Positions 12,359 through 21,949 of a stretch of DNA of 64,000 nt are shown here, piece by piece. Source of the stretch: CAVUQH01 sp963774445 (GTDB taxonomy: Bacteria; Myxococcota_A; Polyangia; Haliangiales; Haliangiaceae); the NCBI GenBank assembly GCA_963774445.1, contig CAVZFC010000035.1:276028-340027 (forward strand), written 5' to 3'. Made by a program: the position numbers and the translations under genes. Below the pieces are notes generated by a model, which saw only the letters and a program-made list of their open reading frames with translations, did no database searches and was not told the origin of the DNA. Numbering within the stretch: the first letter of the stretch is position 1; every line of letters starts with the position of its first letter.

Positions 12359-13509
12359 CCGCCGAGGAGCTGGCCACGCTCGCCCGCGAGCTGCCGCACC
12401 CGCCGCTCGAGCCGGCGCGGGCGGAGGCCATTCGCAGTAGCTTGCTCGCCGAAGTCGAAGCGACCGCGACGGTGCCCGCGCACCGCCTCCGCCGCTGGGC
12501 CGCACCCGCCGCGGTTGCGCTGGTCGCCGCTGCCGCGGTGGCCCTGTGGCTGGGGCTGCGCGGCGGTCCCCACGCGACCCCGTCCGCACCCGAGTTCGCC
12601 CACCACGGCACCGTGCAGGCCCCCGACGGCGCCCAGTTCGTGCACACCGCCAAGCCGGCCGTTGACGGCGCCACCGATGAGGTCGTCAGGCTGCGCTCCG
12701 GTCACGTCACCGTCGCCGTGGCCGACGTCGCCACCCGCGACCGCTTCCGCGTCGTCACCGGCGACGCCGAGATCGAGTCGCGCGACAGCGCCTTCGACGT
12801 GAAGGTCGAGGGCGACGCCCTGGCCGGCGTCACCGTGCATACCGGCGTCGCCGAAGTGCGCGTCCACGGCCAGCAGACCGTCCTCCTCGGCGCCGGCGAA
12901 ACGTGGCCCCGCGAGGAAACCAAGGTCGTCGTCCAGGATCTCGACCTGGCCGCCCCCGCGCCCGCACCCGCACCCGCAGTCCAGCAGGCCGCTCATCCTG
13001 AGCGGAGCCCGATCCCTCGACAAGCTCAGGACCAGGGGCCTCGGGCGGAGTCGAAGGAGCCCACCCCCGCGCCCGCGCCCACGCCCGCGCTGACCCAGGC
13101 GGAGCCGCCCGCTGCCGCCCGCGCCCCCTCGGCCAGCCCGATGGAGCAGGCATTCCACGACGGCTGGACGTCGCTGCGCGACAAGCAGTTCCGCACCGCC
13201 GCCGACGCCTTCGCCCGCGCCGCGCGCATCGATCCCGACGCGCCGCTGGCCGAAGACGCCCACTACTGGCTCGCCGTCGCCCGCGCCCGCGCCGGCCAGA
13301 CCCGCCGCGCCGCCGCCGCCATGCGCGACTTCCTGTCTCGCCACCCGTTCTCCGATCGCGCCGGCGAGGTCTCGGTCATGCTCGGCTGGATCGAGCTCCG
13401 CGCAGGCGACCACGCCCACGCCGAAGCGCATTTCCGCGCCGCCATCGACGACGACCGCACCGACGTCCGCGCCAGCGCCCGCGCCGGCCTCGACGCCCTG
13501 ACCCGCTGA
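12355..13509 (+). CDS. FecR-domain and TPR membrane protein, candidate anti-sigma regulator
   Basis: A 384-residue protein. Residues 1-45 are cytoplasmic and could bind the sigma factor. A single transmembrane helix follows (about 50-66, AAPAAVALVAAAAVALWLGL). A FecR-like periplasmic domain spans about 80-190 (VRLRSGHVTVAVADVATRDRFRVVTGDAEIESRDSAFDV). Then comes a Pro/Ala linker, and TPR-like repeats from about 265 (AFHDGWTSLRDKQFRTAADAFARAARIDPDAPLAEDAHYWLAVARARAG). The layout matches anti-sigma factors of ECF systems in Myxococcota. The linker at about residues 213-236 is encoded by a REP-like palindromic repeat read in frame, so part of the protein is translated repeat DNA. The start ATG overlaps the sigma-factor stop (ATGA). 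Confidence 0.85.
   Translation: MTAEELATLARELPHPPLEPARAEAIRSSLLAEVEATATVPAHRLRRWAAPAAVALVAAAAVALWLGLRGGPHATPSAPEFAHHGTVQAPDGAQFVHTAKPAVDGATDEVVRLRSGHVTVAVADVATRDRFRVVTGDAEIESRDSAFDVKVEGDALAGVTVHTGVAEVRVHGQQTVLLGAGETWPREETKVVVQDLDLAAPAPAPAPAVQQAAHPERSPIPRQAQDQGPRAESKEPTPAPAPTPALTQAEPPAAARAPSASPMEQAFHDGWTSLRDKQFRTAADAFARAARIDPDAPLAEDAHYWLAVARARAGQTRRAAAAMRDFLSRHPFSDRAGEVSVMLGWIELRAGDHAHAEAHFRAAIDDDRTDVRASARAGLDALTR
12993..13060. repeat. REP-like element embedded in coding sequence
   Basis: This stretch contains TCCTGAGC and its inverse GCTCAGGA flanking TCGACAA, then GGAGTCGAAGGA. The 14-base core TCGACAAGCTCAGG also occurs exactly (inverted) in the intergenic palindrome at 13548-13612. CCTGAGC...GTCGAAGG palindromes are a known class of dispersed REP elements in many environmental bacteria. 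Here one lies inside the FecR/TPR gene without breaking the frame. Confidence 0.7.
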
Positions 13510-13547
13510 TCCCGCGCGCACGAACCAGGTACCCACCAGCCACCGAG

Positions 13548-13612
13548 CCGGTCGCCCTGAGCTTGTCGAAGGGCGCATCGGACGCGCCCTTCGACAGGCT
13601 CAGGGCGACCGG
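13548..13612. repeat. REP-like long hairpin between convergent genes, probable bidirectional terminator
   Basis: Two 29-base arms (13548-13576 and 13584-13612) are inverted copies with one mismatch that still allows a G-U pair in one strand; the loop is seven bases. The arms carry CCCTGAGC(T/C)TGTCGAAGGG. It sits between the 3' ends of two convergent genes, where such elements often protect or terminate transcripts. No T-run follows on either strand. Confidence 0.8.
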
Positions 13613-13656
13613 AGACAAAGCCGTGCTGGATGGGAACGTCGGTCGTAGCCGGCGGG

Positions 13657-15207
<1,551 letters not shown>

Positions 15208-15214
15208 ACGGATG

Positions 15215-15910
15215 CTACTTGCCGCCGCCTGCGCGCTGGGCTTCCACCTTCATCGTGTCGTACTTCTTCTTCTCGACCTGGTACTTGGCCTTCTCCTGGT
15301 CGGCCAGCGCCTTGGTGCGCTGGGCCTCACGCGACCGGGCGTCGAACTGCTCTTTGTACGGCGGCATGGCGAAGCCCTTGGGCCGGATGTTCTTCTGCTG
15401 GGCGACCTGCGCCTTGCTCAGCTCGAACTTGGCCTCTTGCGCGTACATCTGCTCCTCGGTGTAGAGGATGTACTTCTCCAGCCACTTCTTCTCGGCCTTG
15501 ACCGCGGCGACCTTCTGGTCGGCGGCGCGGCGCGCCATCTCTGCGGCCCGCAGGTCGGCCTTGGCCGTGTTCACCCGGTTCATGTCGCCCGTGCTCTCGG
15601 CGTTCTTCTGCTTGGACTTGGCCGAGTCCTCGGCCAGCAGCGCCTGCTTGAGCTCGTTCTTGGCTACCTCGGCGCGGGTGGCGTTGTCTTCCAGCTTGGT
15701 CTGGGCGGTCATGTATTCGCCCTTGGCAATCTGGTAGTCGTTCTGCGCCTTGAACACTTCTTGCCGCTCCGCGATTGGCACGCGGGCGATGTGATACTCG
15801 TCGAAGTGATGGCTGAGAGGCTGGGGCCTCTTGGGGCCGCTGCCGCCGCAAGCCGCCAGCGCGGCGGCGAGCAGCGCGACCCAATAGGAGCTGCGCATGG
15901 ACTCCGGCAT
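15215..15910 (-). CDS. coiled-coil lipoprotein of unknown function
   Basis: A 231-residue lipoprotein: signal MPESMRSSYWVALLAAALAAC with lipidated Cys21, then GGSGPKRPQ. From about residue 45 to the end nearly all residues are charged or alanine with heptad character (YQIAKGEYMTAQTKLEDNATRAEVAKNELKQALLAEDSAKSKQKN), a long coiled coil, with a Pro break near IRPKGFAMPPY. This resembles periplasmic stalk or spacer proteins, but I recognise no family. The start is set by an AGGGAGA ribosome binding site seven bases upstream. It lies first in a two-gene unit with the HD-GYP regulator and is divergent from coaX. Confidence 0.8.
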   Translation of the reverse strand: MPESMRSSYWVALLAAALAACGGSGPKRPQPLSHHFDEYHIARVPIAERQEVFKAQNDYQIAKGEYMTAQTKLEDNATRAEVAKNELKQALLAEDSAKSKQKNAESTGDMNRVNTAKADLRAAEMARRAADQKVAAVKAEKKWLEKYILYTEEQMYAQEAKFELSKAQVAQQKNIRPKGFAMPPYKEQFDARSREAQRTKALADQEKAKYQVEKKKYDTMKVEAQRAGGGK

Positions 15911-15930
15911 TCTAGTCTCCCTGGTTCTAT

Positions 15931-15950
15931 GGCCGGGCACGAGCCCGGCC
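15931..15950. repeat. short inverted repeat in the leader of the lipoprotein gene
   Basis: Arms GGCCGGGC and GCCCGGCC are separated by four bases, a strong small stem. It lies about 20 bases before the minus-strand lipoprotein start, between it and the divergent coaX gene. It may be an operator or an mRNA leader hairpin; there is no T-run, so termination is unlikely. Confidence 0.5.
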
Positions 15951-16046
15951 GGGAATAGACTACTACGGCCGCGGGCAGCCCGGCTACCGCCCTGGGGCCC
16001 GGCCGTGGGCCTTTCCAACCGGGCCACCAACCGGGCCGGAGAGTGA

Positions 16047-16052
16047 TAGGAT
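16047..16052 (+). promoter_or_regulatory. -10-like hexamer immediately before coaX
   Basis: TAGGAT stands eight bases before the coaX ATG, where transcription would start at or next to the ATG. No -35 match is visible 16-18 bases upstream. It is one of a set of similarly placed TANNNT hexamers in this window. Confidence 0.35.
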
Positions 16053-16060
16053 CGCCGCCT

Positions 16061-16831
16061 ATGGCGGGCTGCCTGCTTGCCGTCGACATCGGCAACACCA
16101 ATACGGTTCTCGGCGTCTACGAGGGCGACGATCTGGTCGCGCACTGGCGCATCCAGACGGCTCCGGAGCGTACCGCCGACGAGTACGCGGTCCTGATCTC
16201 GCAGCTCATGAGCCTGGCTGGCCGGACGGGCCCGATCACCCACGGCATCATGTCGTCGGTCGTGCCGACGGTGATCTTCGAGCTCAAGGGCTTCTTCGAC
16301 AAGCACCTCGAGGTGCCGGCCATGGTCGTGGGCCCGGGCATCAAGACCGGTATGCCGATCCTGTACGAAAACCCCCGCGAGGTCGGCGCCGACCGGATCG
16401 TAAACGCGGTCGCCGCCTACGAGCGGTTCAAGTCCGGCTGCGTGGTCGTGGATTTCGGCACCGCCACCACCTGGGACGTGGTCAGCCCCAAAGGCGAGTA
16501 CCTGGGCGGGGTCATCGCGCCCGGCGTGAACATCAGCTCCGAGGCGCTGTACGCCCACGCGGCCAAGCTGCCGCGGGTCGAGGTGGCGCACCCGGTCAAG
16601 GTGGTCGGCCGCAACACCGTGGCGTCGATGCAGTCGGGACTGTTCTTCGGCTACGTGGGAATGATCGACGCGATCGTCGACCGCATCCGGGACGAGGTCG
16701 ACTTCGAGGCCCGCTGCGTGGCCACCGGCGGGCTGGCCACGCTGTTCGAAGGCGCTTCGCGCGCGATCGAGCATACTGACGAGATGCTCACGTTGCGCGG
16801 CCTCAAGATTCTGTTCGAGAGGAACCGCTAG
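16061..16831 (+). CDS. coaX: type III pantothenate kinase
   Basis: Catalyses the first step of coenzyme A synthesis, ATP-dependent phosphorylation of pantothenate, as a K+-dependent cytosolic dimer insensitive to CoA feedback. The 256-residue protein has the phosphate-binding motif DIGNTNTVLG at 9-18, the catalytic aspartate D111 in GADRIVNA, and the second ASKHA motif DFGTATTWDV from 131. The start ATG is preceded by no clear Shine-Dalgarno; an in-frame GTG 18 bases upstream would add six residues (IGSPP...) not typical of the family. The stop overlaps the GTG of the next gene by one base, so the two are coupled. Confidence 0.96.
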   Translation: MAGCLLAVDIGNTNTVLGVYEGDDLVAHWRIQTAPERTADEYAVLISQLMSLAGRTGPITHGIMSSVVPTVIFELKGFFDKHLEVPAMVVGPGIKTGMPILYENPREVGADRIVNAVAAYERFKSGCVVVDFGTATTWDVVSPKGEYLGGVIAPGVNISSEALYAHAAKLPRVEVAHPVKVVGRNTVASMQSGLFFGYVGMIDAIVDRIRDEVDFEARCVATGGLATLFEGASRAIEHTDEMLTLRGLKILFERNR

Positions 16832-17976
16832 TGGCGCTCGAGCACACGCCGCTCTTGACCGGCGACCTTTCTGCGGCCGCGCAGCAGGCGCTGGGACCCG
16901 GACCGGCGCGGATGATGGCCGCCCGCGGGCTGGCGCCGTTGCCCGATCCGGTCGATTTGGTTTCGGTCTTGTACCAGCTGTCGCTCGACGGCGAGGCGGC
17001 CCTCGCCAAGGCGGCCCGTGCGACCCTGGACGGCCTGCCCGAGCGGGTGCTCGACGGCGCCGTCGCCGATCCGCGCCTGGACCGCAAGGTCCTGGATCTG
17101 TTCGCCGAGAGCTGCCGCGGCAAGACCGGCCTGATCGACAAGATCATCCTCAACACCTCCACCGCCGACGAGACCCTGGCCGAGCTGGCCGGCAAAGTGG
17201 GGGCTCTGCAGGTCGACCTGATCGCGCAAAACGAGCAGCGCCTGCTGCGTCACCCGGCCATCATCGGGTCGATGTACAACAACCTGCAGGCGCGCATGTC
17301 CACGGTCAACCGGGCGGTCGAGCTGGCGGTGCGCCACGGTCTCAAGGTGCCGGGCATCAGCGCCTGGGACGAGCTGGTGGCCGCGTTCACCGGCATCAAG
17401 CGGCGCGGCGACGCGACGAAAAAGCGCGACGAGCCCAAGGGCGAGGAGGCCCGGTCCGAAGGGGGCGAGATCGTCGAGGTCCCGGACGAGCAGGTTGACG
17501 CCCTGTTTGCCCAGGCCGCCAAGGGAGGGGCCGCCGTCTCCAGCGAGGCCGAGGCCGAGGCCACCCTCCCGGCTTCCAGGATGACGGTGCCGATGAAGAT
17601 CCGTCTGGCGAGCCTGGGCAACAACTTTCAGCGGTCGGTGCTCATCCGCGACCCGATCCGGATGGTCTCCATGGCTGCCGTCAAGGCCCCCGGGGTCAAC
17701 GACATGGAGGCCGCGCGCTACGCGAATAACCATTCCTTGCCCGAGGAAGTCATATCGTACATAGCCAGTCGCAGAGACTGGACCAAACTGTACGGAGTAA
17801 AGCTATCTCTGATCACGAACCCCAAGACGCCGATCGCGGCGGCGATACGCTTTCTGGACCACCTGCGGGAGAAGGATCTCCGGCAGGTGGCACGGTCCAA
17901 GAGCATCCCGTCGGCCGTGGCCGCGGGCGCGCGCAAGCGGCTGGCGAACAAGGCCCAGCGCAGCGGCAGACACTAG
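16831..17976 (+). CDS. conserved-looking helical protein of unknown function
   Basis: A 381-residue soluble protein with no signal peptide or transmembrane segment, and no family I recognise. Residues 1-170 are mainly helical with Ala/Leu repeats (VSVLYQLSLDGEAALAKAARATL, LRHPAIIGSMYNNLQARMSTVNRAVELAVR), suggesting HEAT-like or DUF2336-like repeats. Residues 190-245 are charged and probably disordered. Residues 250-381 form a second helical block (MTVPMKIRLASLGNNFQRSVLIRDPIRMVSMAAVKAP). The start GTG shares one base with the coaX stop. From about 17725 to 17825 the codon use shifts to AT-richer codons (ata, aaa, gta, cta), unlike the surroundings. A thioredoxin-domain membrane gene follows 29 bases later. 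Confidence 0.75.
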   Translation: MALEHTPLLTGDLSAAAQQALGPGPARMMAARGLAPLPDPVDLVSVLYQLSLDGEAALAKAARATLDGLPERVLDGAVADPRLDRKVLDLFAESCRGKTGLIDKIILNTSTADETLAELAGKVGALQVDLIAQNEQRLLRHPAIIGSMYNNLQARMSTVNRAVELAVRHGLKVPGISAWDELVAAFTGIKRRGDATKKRDEPKGEEARSEGGEIVEVPDEQVDALFAQAAKGGAAVSSEAEAEATLPASRMTVPMKIRLASLGNNFQRSVLIRDPIRMVSMAAVKAPGVNDMEAARYANNHSLPEEVISYIASRRDWTKLYGVKLSLITNPKTPIAAAIRFLDHLREKDLRQVARSKSIPSAVAAGARKRLANKAQRSGRH

Positions 17977-18005
17977 CCTGGCGACCCCGGCGGTTCCTCG
18001 AACGG

Positions 18006-19058
18006 ATGGGCGCGGCCCTGGCGGCGCCACGGCTCGCGCTTGCCGCCGCCGACCGCGAAGAGGCGGCGGGCAAGGCCGGCAGCGACGTCGCCCTGCTGAT
18101 CGCGCTCTACTTCGTGGCCGGCCATCTGCGCGAGCTGGTGGTGTCGCTGTGGCTGGGCCGGGACGTCGGCCTCGGCCAGGGCGCCAGCACGCTGGTCACG
18201 GCGCTGGCGCACGCGATCGCCTACGATCTGATCGGGCTGTTCGCCGCCTCCGTGCTGCTGACCATCGCGGCCGGGCGCAAGCGCTCGATCGGGCGCGACT
18301 TCGACCTGGCTTGCGTAGCCTTCATCCCGTATCTGACGGTGAAGATCGCGGCGACGATCTTCTTCGAGCTGTGGGGCACGCCGCCGCTGATGATCGCCCG
18401 GGGCGTGCGCGTCGTCGCCTTCGGCTGGACGTTCGCGGTGCTGCTCCTGGCCTGGCAACAGGCGCGGTCGCGGCCGGGCGAGGCGGCGCCGGCGGCCCCG
18501 GCGCGGCCTCCGGTGGTCGCCTGGGGTGGTCGCGCCCTGGCGCTGGCGCTGGCCGGCCTGTTCGCCATGCAGCTGGTGTGGGTCGTCGGCCACCGCTCGG
18601 TCTTGCGCCCGATTCTTCCGGGGGACGTAGCGCCCGGCTTCCGCCTACCGCGGATGTCGCACGACGGCACGCTGACCGGCGAGGCGCTATCCCTCGACCA
18701 GCTCGAGGGCAAGGTGGTGCTGCTCGATTTCTGGGCCAACTGGTGCAAACCGTGCCGGGACACCATTCCGCACGTCGAGCAGATCTATCGCCGCTACCAC
18801 GACCGCGGCCTGGAGGTGGTGTCGATCAAGCTGGACGGTCTCGATCTCGACAAGGCCGGCGTGGTCATCGCCAAGACCACCTTTCCGATCGTGGTCGACG
18901 CCACCGGCGAGATCAGCGACGCCTACAAGGTGTCAACCATCCCCCACCTCGTGCTGATCGATCGCCTCGGGGTGGTGCGCTTCGTCCACCACGGCGGCAT
19001 CACCGCTGGCGCCCTGGCGCCGCAGGTGGAACGCCTGCTCGAGCGGGCGAAGCCGTAG
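18006..19058 (+). CDS. membrane protein with C-terminal TlpA-type thioredoxin domain
   Basis: A 350-residue protein. The N-terminal 190 residues hold about five hydrophobic helices (VALLIALYFVAGHLRELVVSLWL, ALAHAIAYDLIGLFAASVLLTIAA, FIPYLTVKIAATIFFELWG, VVAFGWTFAVLLLAWQQA, ALALALAGLFAMQLVWVVG), similar to Yip1-like domains. The C-terminal part is a TlpA/ResA-like thioredoxin (VLLDFWANWCKPCRDTIPHVEQIY) with active-site WCKPC and the cis-Pro region STIPHLVLIDRLG. This predicts a membrane-tethered thiol-disulfide reductase, probably facing the periplasm and serving cytochrome c or cell-envelope thiol reduction. In-frame sequence upstream has no start codon, so ATG is used despite a weak ribosome binding site. 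It converges on the next gene with three bases between stops. Confidence 0.8.
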   Translation: MGAALAAPRLALAAADREEAAGKAGSDVALLIALYFVAGHLRELVVSLWLGRDVGLGQGASTLVTALAHAIAYDLIGLFAASVLLTIAAGRKRSIGRDFDLACVAFIPYLTVKIAATIFFELWGTPPLMIARGVRVVAFGWTFAVLLLAWQQARSRPGEAAPAAPARPPVVAWGGRALALALAGLFAMQLVWVVGHRSVLRPILPGDVAPGFRLPRMSHDGTLTGEALSLDQLEGKVVLLDFWANWCKPCRDTIPHVEQIYRRYHDRGLEVVSIKLDGLDLDKAGVVIAKTTFPIVVDATGEISDAYKVSTIPHLVLIDRLGVVRFVHHGGITAGALAPQVERLLERAKP

Positions 19059-19061
19059 CCG

Positions 19062-19892
19062 CTAGCGGTGGCGCTCGAGCTGCGCGACCAGCTTGCGGAC
19101 CCGCACGGCGTCGCGGCTGTGGGGGGCCTTGCGCACGTAGGTCTTGAACGCGCGAATCGCCGCCGAGCGCTTGCCCTGCTTGCGGTAGACCACCCCGAGG
19201 GCGCGATAGGCGGGGACGTGGCCGGCCCGCGCGGAGGCTTTGAACTCGTGGCGGGCGCGCGACATGTCGCCGTGGTTGAAGGCCATGAGGCCCTTCTTGT
19301 ACAGGGCCTTGCCGTTGGCGTGGCTGCGATGGGCGGCGCGCTTGGCGGCGCGGTGCGCGGGCGGCGGGGCGGCGGGCGCAGGCGCGGCGGCGGGCGCGGG
19401 TGCGGGCGCAGGCGCGACGGCGGGCGCAGGCGCGACGGCGGGCGCGACGGGCGCAGGCGCGACGGCGGGCGCAGGGGCGGGCGCGACGGCGGGCGCGGGC
19501 GCCGTCGCGGCCTGGGACGTCGAGGCGGCGAGGGCGTCGGCGCCGGCTTGTGAGCTGGAGCTCGGGATCAGCAGCGCGACCAGAGCGAGGGCGCCCAGCC
19601 CTCCGACGAACGCGAGCACCCTGGTCGGCGGTCGGCGGATCCGCGCGATCGGGTGGGTCTCGATGTTCCGTTCGGGACCCTGGGTGCCCTCCGCCAGCAG
19701 CTCCGGGCGCGGCGTCTTGCTCGCGTCACGCATCTGCCGCAGCTGGTCCATGAACGAGCGCGCCAGCGAGGCGCGGTGCTCACCGTCATCCAGATCCGAA
19801 AAGTCCTCGGCCGGCGCTACGGGCGCTTCCTCGATCTCCTCCCCGCGGCGGAAGAAATCCCGGTCAACATGGGTGAACTCGACCTCTGACAT
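19062..19892 (-). CDS. single-pass membrane protein with Pro/Ala repeat and TPR
   Basis: A 276-residue protein. The cytoplasmic N-terminus (MSEVEFTHVDRDFFRRGEEIEE) is acidic, a transmembrane helix lies near 95-113 (VLAFVGGLGALALVALLIP), and a low-complexity AP repeat of about 50 residues follows (PAPAVAPAPAPAV pattern). The C-terminus holds two TPR-like units (GKALYKKGLMAFNHGDMSRARHEFKASARAGHVPAYRALGVVYRKQGK). The Pro/Ala spacer resembles TonB-like or lipoyl-linker rods and could hold the TPR domain away from the membrane. The ATG before SEVEF is preferred; a GTG nine bases upstream is possible. No function known. Confidence 0.78.
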   Translation of the reverse strand: MSEVEFTHVDRDFFRRGEEIEEAPVAPAEDFSDLDDGEHRASLARSFMDQLRQMRDASKTPRPELLAEGTQGPERNIETHPIARIRRPPTRVLAFVGGLGALALVALLIPSSSSQAGADALAASTSQAATAPAPAVAPAPAPAVAPAPVAPAVAPAPAVAPAPAPAPAAAPAPAAPPPAHRAAKRAAHRSHANGKALYKKGLMAFNHGDMSRARHEFKASARAGHVPAYRALGVVYRKQGKRSAAIRAFKTYVRKAPHSRDAVRVRKLVAQLERHR

Positions 19893-20013
19893 CAACCGCA
19901 CATGGCCAGCATTACGCGTGCCAGCTTACCGTTCGCGATTCGCCTCATAACTCGGCGGGTTACGCGGGGCGGCGGGTGTGCAGCGATCGTACGCTGTGCG
20001 GAGACGACCCACC

Positions 20014-20034
20014 GCGCACATGACACATGTGCGC
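20014..20034. repeat. perfect 9-bp inverted repeat, candidate operator
   Basis: Arms GCGCACATG and CATGTGCGC are exact inverted copies with a three-base ACA centre. It lies between the 3' end of the exported-protein gene at 20082 and the start of the TPR gene at 19892, both on the minus strand. No T-run follows in either direction, so a protein-binding site is more likely than a terminator. The rest of this 180-base gap shows nothing else clear. Confidence 0.55.
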
Positions 20035-20081
20035 CTTGCGCCCACGCTGGCCCTGCGGGAATAGCCGGGCGACGCTGCCGA

Positions 20082-21836
20082 TCAGAGGAACATGCCCAGG
20101 TTGATGCTGTAGGCGGTGTTGCCGTTGTTGAAGCTGCGCAGCGAGCCGCCGAAGAGGAAGCCGCGGCGGTTCCCGACCAGCATCCCGCCATCGAGGCGAA
20201 GCTCGCGGTCGGTATGGTCGAAGCGCCACAGCGCCGCCGCGTGGGCATAGAACGACACCATCTTGGGGGCATATGCGCGGATACCCGCCCTCGTGCCGAC
20301 ATAGCCGGCGGCGCCGACATCCTGGACCATGTCGCCGGTGATGGCGTCGTCGCCACCGGTGGCCACGACGAACAGGTTCAGCCGGGGATACGACACGCCC
20401 CATCCCAACGCCAGCGAGCCATCGCCGCCAAAGCTGATGCCGGACCCGGTTCCGCTGGCGAGCTCGAAGCCGTACACCAGGCTGTGGCCTCCCTTGATGC
20501 TGTGCAGCAGCTGCAAGCGGAAGTCGAAGTACGGTCGGGTGTCGTAGAAGTTGGTGCCAAGGAACATCAAGTCGGTGCGCACGCCCCGACCGTATTTGCG
20601 TCGCGGCCGCGACCAGTGGTTGTCGACGTATGTCCCGTAACTGTCAGTCGACGACGCCGGCTCGGGCGGGCTGACCTTCGCCTGCGGACGGGCGTTGGCC
20701 GCGCGCAGCACGCCGCGGAGGAAGGCCGCGGTGGTCGCCTCTATCCCCACGTGAACGAGGTCGTAGTCGTCGCCGTTCATCTCGTAGTCGAGGGTGTCGG
20801 CATCGATCACGTTCACTGCCGCCACGAGCCCGGGGCGCACGTTGTCGATGCAGAAGTAGCTGATGTCGTCGAGCGAAATCCACTCGGTGCCCCACCCCGC
20901 GGCAAGGAAAGGCGGATTCGGGCGGACGTATCTGGCCAATTGCCCATGGTCCAGGCTGCGCAGGTAGTTGGAGCAGGACATTCCCGCCGGCAGCCGAGTC
21001 AACCTGACGTTGACCGAATTTCTCAGGCCGGTGACGGTCTCCTCCTCGGAGGTATAGGCTTCGCCGCCGTCGGGGCTCTGTCGCCGTTGCCAGCGGCGAT
21101 TGCTCTGCACCTCGACCGGGAAGGTGGTGGCCAGGATGCCGCTCTGCAACTGTTGCACGATCGTCTGCGGTGCCGGCCGCTTCGCCGGCTGCGGCGTCGG
21201 CTCGGGTTGCGGGGCGGGCACTGGCTGCGGTGTCGGCTCGGGTTGCGCGGCGGGCGCTGCCGGAGGTGGGTTCTGCAGGTACGCGGTGAGGAGCGCCGTG
21301 GCGACGCCACTGATCTCGACGCGGGCCGCCCGTTCTTTCCAGGCGACTTCGTAGGTGGCGACCAGAACGAGCGCGAGATGCCGGCGCGTGTCGTCTGCAC
21401 ACAGCCACGCCTGGGGCAGTCCGATATCCATGACGACCACGTCGTCGCGCCATCCCGAGGGTGCCCAGCCTGATGGAGCGGGTTTGACTCCGAGTTTCTT
21501 GTCGGTGAGCGTGGTGAACACGCCGTCGCAAGACATCTTGGCAACCACCATCTTGATCCACAGATGCGGGCTGCCGCTGCTGACGAGCTCCAACCCAGCC
21601 CAGCCAGCGTCCGCCTTGTACTGCTTCCAGGTGGAGCCGTCGTTCTCCCCGAGGGTCAGCTGGTATGGCGTGCCCTGCAACGGGACCGTTACCCGGCGAG
21701 TCGGCGGCTTCGGCTCGTAGGTGCCTCTTGCAGCGGGTTGAGCCCGCGCGATGCGAGCGGTTGCGATGAGCGCCAGGCACAGGGCGAGCCCGGCGAGAAG
21801 CACACGGGCGGCAGCGCCCGACCTTACTTTCCTCAC
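20082..21836 (-). CDS. exported protein with probable C-terminal beta-barrel
   Basis: A 584-residue protein starting at a GTG followed by RKVRSGAAARVLLAGLALCLALIATARIARAQ, a clear signal peptide. Residues 30-190 and 230-400 look like two related globular domains (TPYQLTLGENDGSTWKQYKADAGWAGLELVSS; VKMSCDGVF-type cysteines). A Pro/Gln/Glu linker (AQPEPTPQPVPAPQPEPTPQP) sits between them. The last 170 residues alternate hydrophobic and polar with aromatic ends (YFDFRLQLLHSIKGGHSLVYGFELASG... SINLGMFL), like an outer-membrane barrel ending in aromatic/hydrophobic residues. I recognise no family. A further GTG 21 bases upstream exists but adds residues before the signal peptide. Base composition is a little lower in GC than flanks. 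Confidence 0.72.
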   Translation of the reverse strand: MRKVRSGAAARVLLAGLALCLALIATARIARAQPAARGTYEPKPPTRRVTVPLQGTPYQLTLGENDGSTWKQYKADAGWAGLELVSSGSPHLWIKMVVAKMSCDGVFTTLTDKKLGVKPAPSGWAPSGWRDDVVVMDIGLPQAWLCADDTRRHLALVLVATYEVAWKERAARVEISGVATALLTAYLQNPPPAAPAAQPEPTPQPVPAPQPEPTPQPAKRPAPQTIVQQLQSGILATTFPVEVQSNRRWQRRQSPDGGEAYTSEEETVTGLRNSVNVRLTRLPAGMSCSNYLRSLDHGQLARYVRPNPPFLAAGWGTEWISLDDISYFCIDNVRPGLVAAVNVIDADTLDYEMNGDDYDLVHVGIEATTAAFLRGVLRAANARPQAKVSPPEPASSTDSYGTYVDNHWSRPRRKYGRGVRTDLMFLGTNFYDTRPYFDFRLQLLHSIKGGHSLVYGFELASGTGSGISFGGDGSLALGWGVSYPRLNLFVVATGGDDAITGDMVQDVGAAGYVGTRAGIRAYAPKMVSFYAHAAALWRFDHTDRELRLDGGMLVGNRRGFLFGGSLRSFNNGNTAYSINLGMFL

Positions 21837-21842
21837 AGAACC

Positions 21843-21848
21843 AGTATA
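21843..21848 (-). promoter_or_regulatory. -10-like hexamer six bases before the exported-protein start
   Basis: TATACT on the minus strand ends six bases before the GTG at 21836, so a transcript would begin at or near the start codon. A matching -35 is not visible. The TATACT is a near-consensus -10. Confidence 0.4.
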
Positions 21849-21949
21849 GCAAGACACAAACGCGATTTCCCCGTCATGGCGCCAGGTACCGTGGGAATAC
21901 CGGGCTGCTGCTGGGAAATTCCCGCGTCGCGCGATCCCCCGGCGGGCGG

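Noticed and set aside
10188..13578. Arg-rich long frames opposite the sigma/FecR genes
   Set aside because: Arg/Ala/Gly-biased translations typical of out-of-frame GC-rich DNA; both real genes have overlapping starts and domains.
13548..13612. Possible CRISPR repeat
   Set aside because: Only two related copies, inverted and without regular spacers; fits a REP palindrome.
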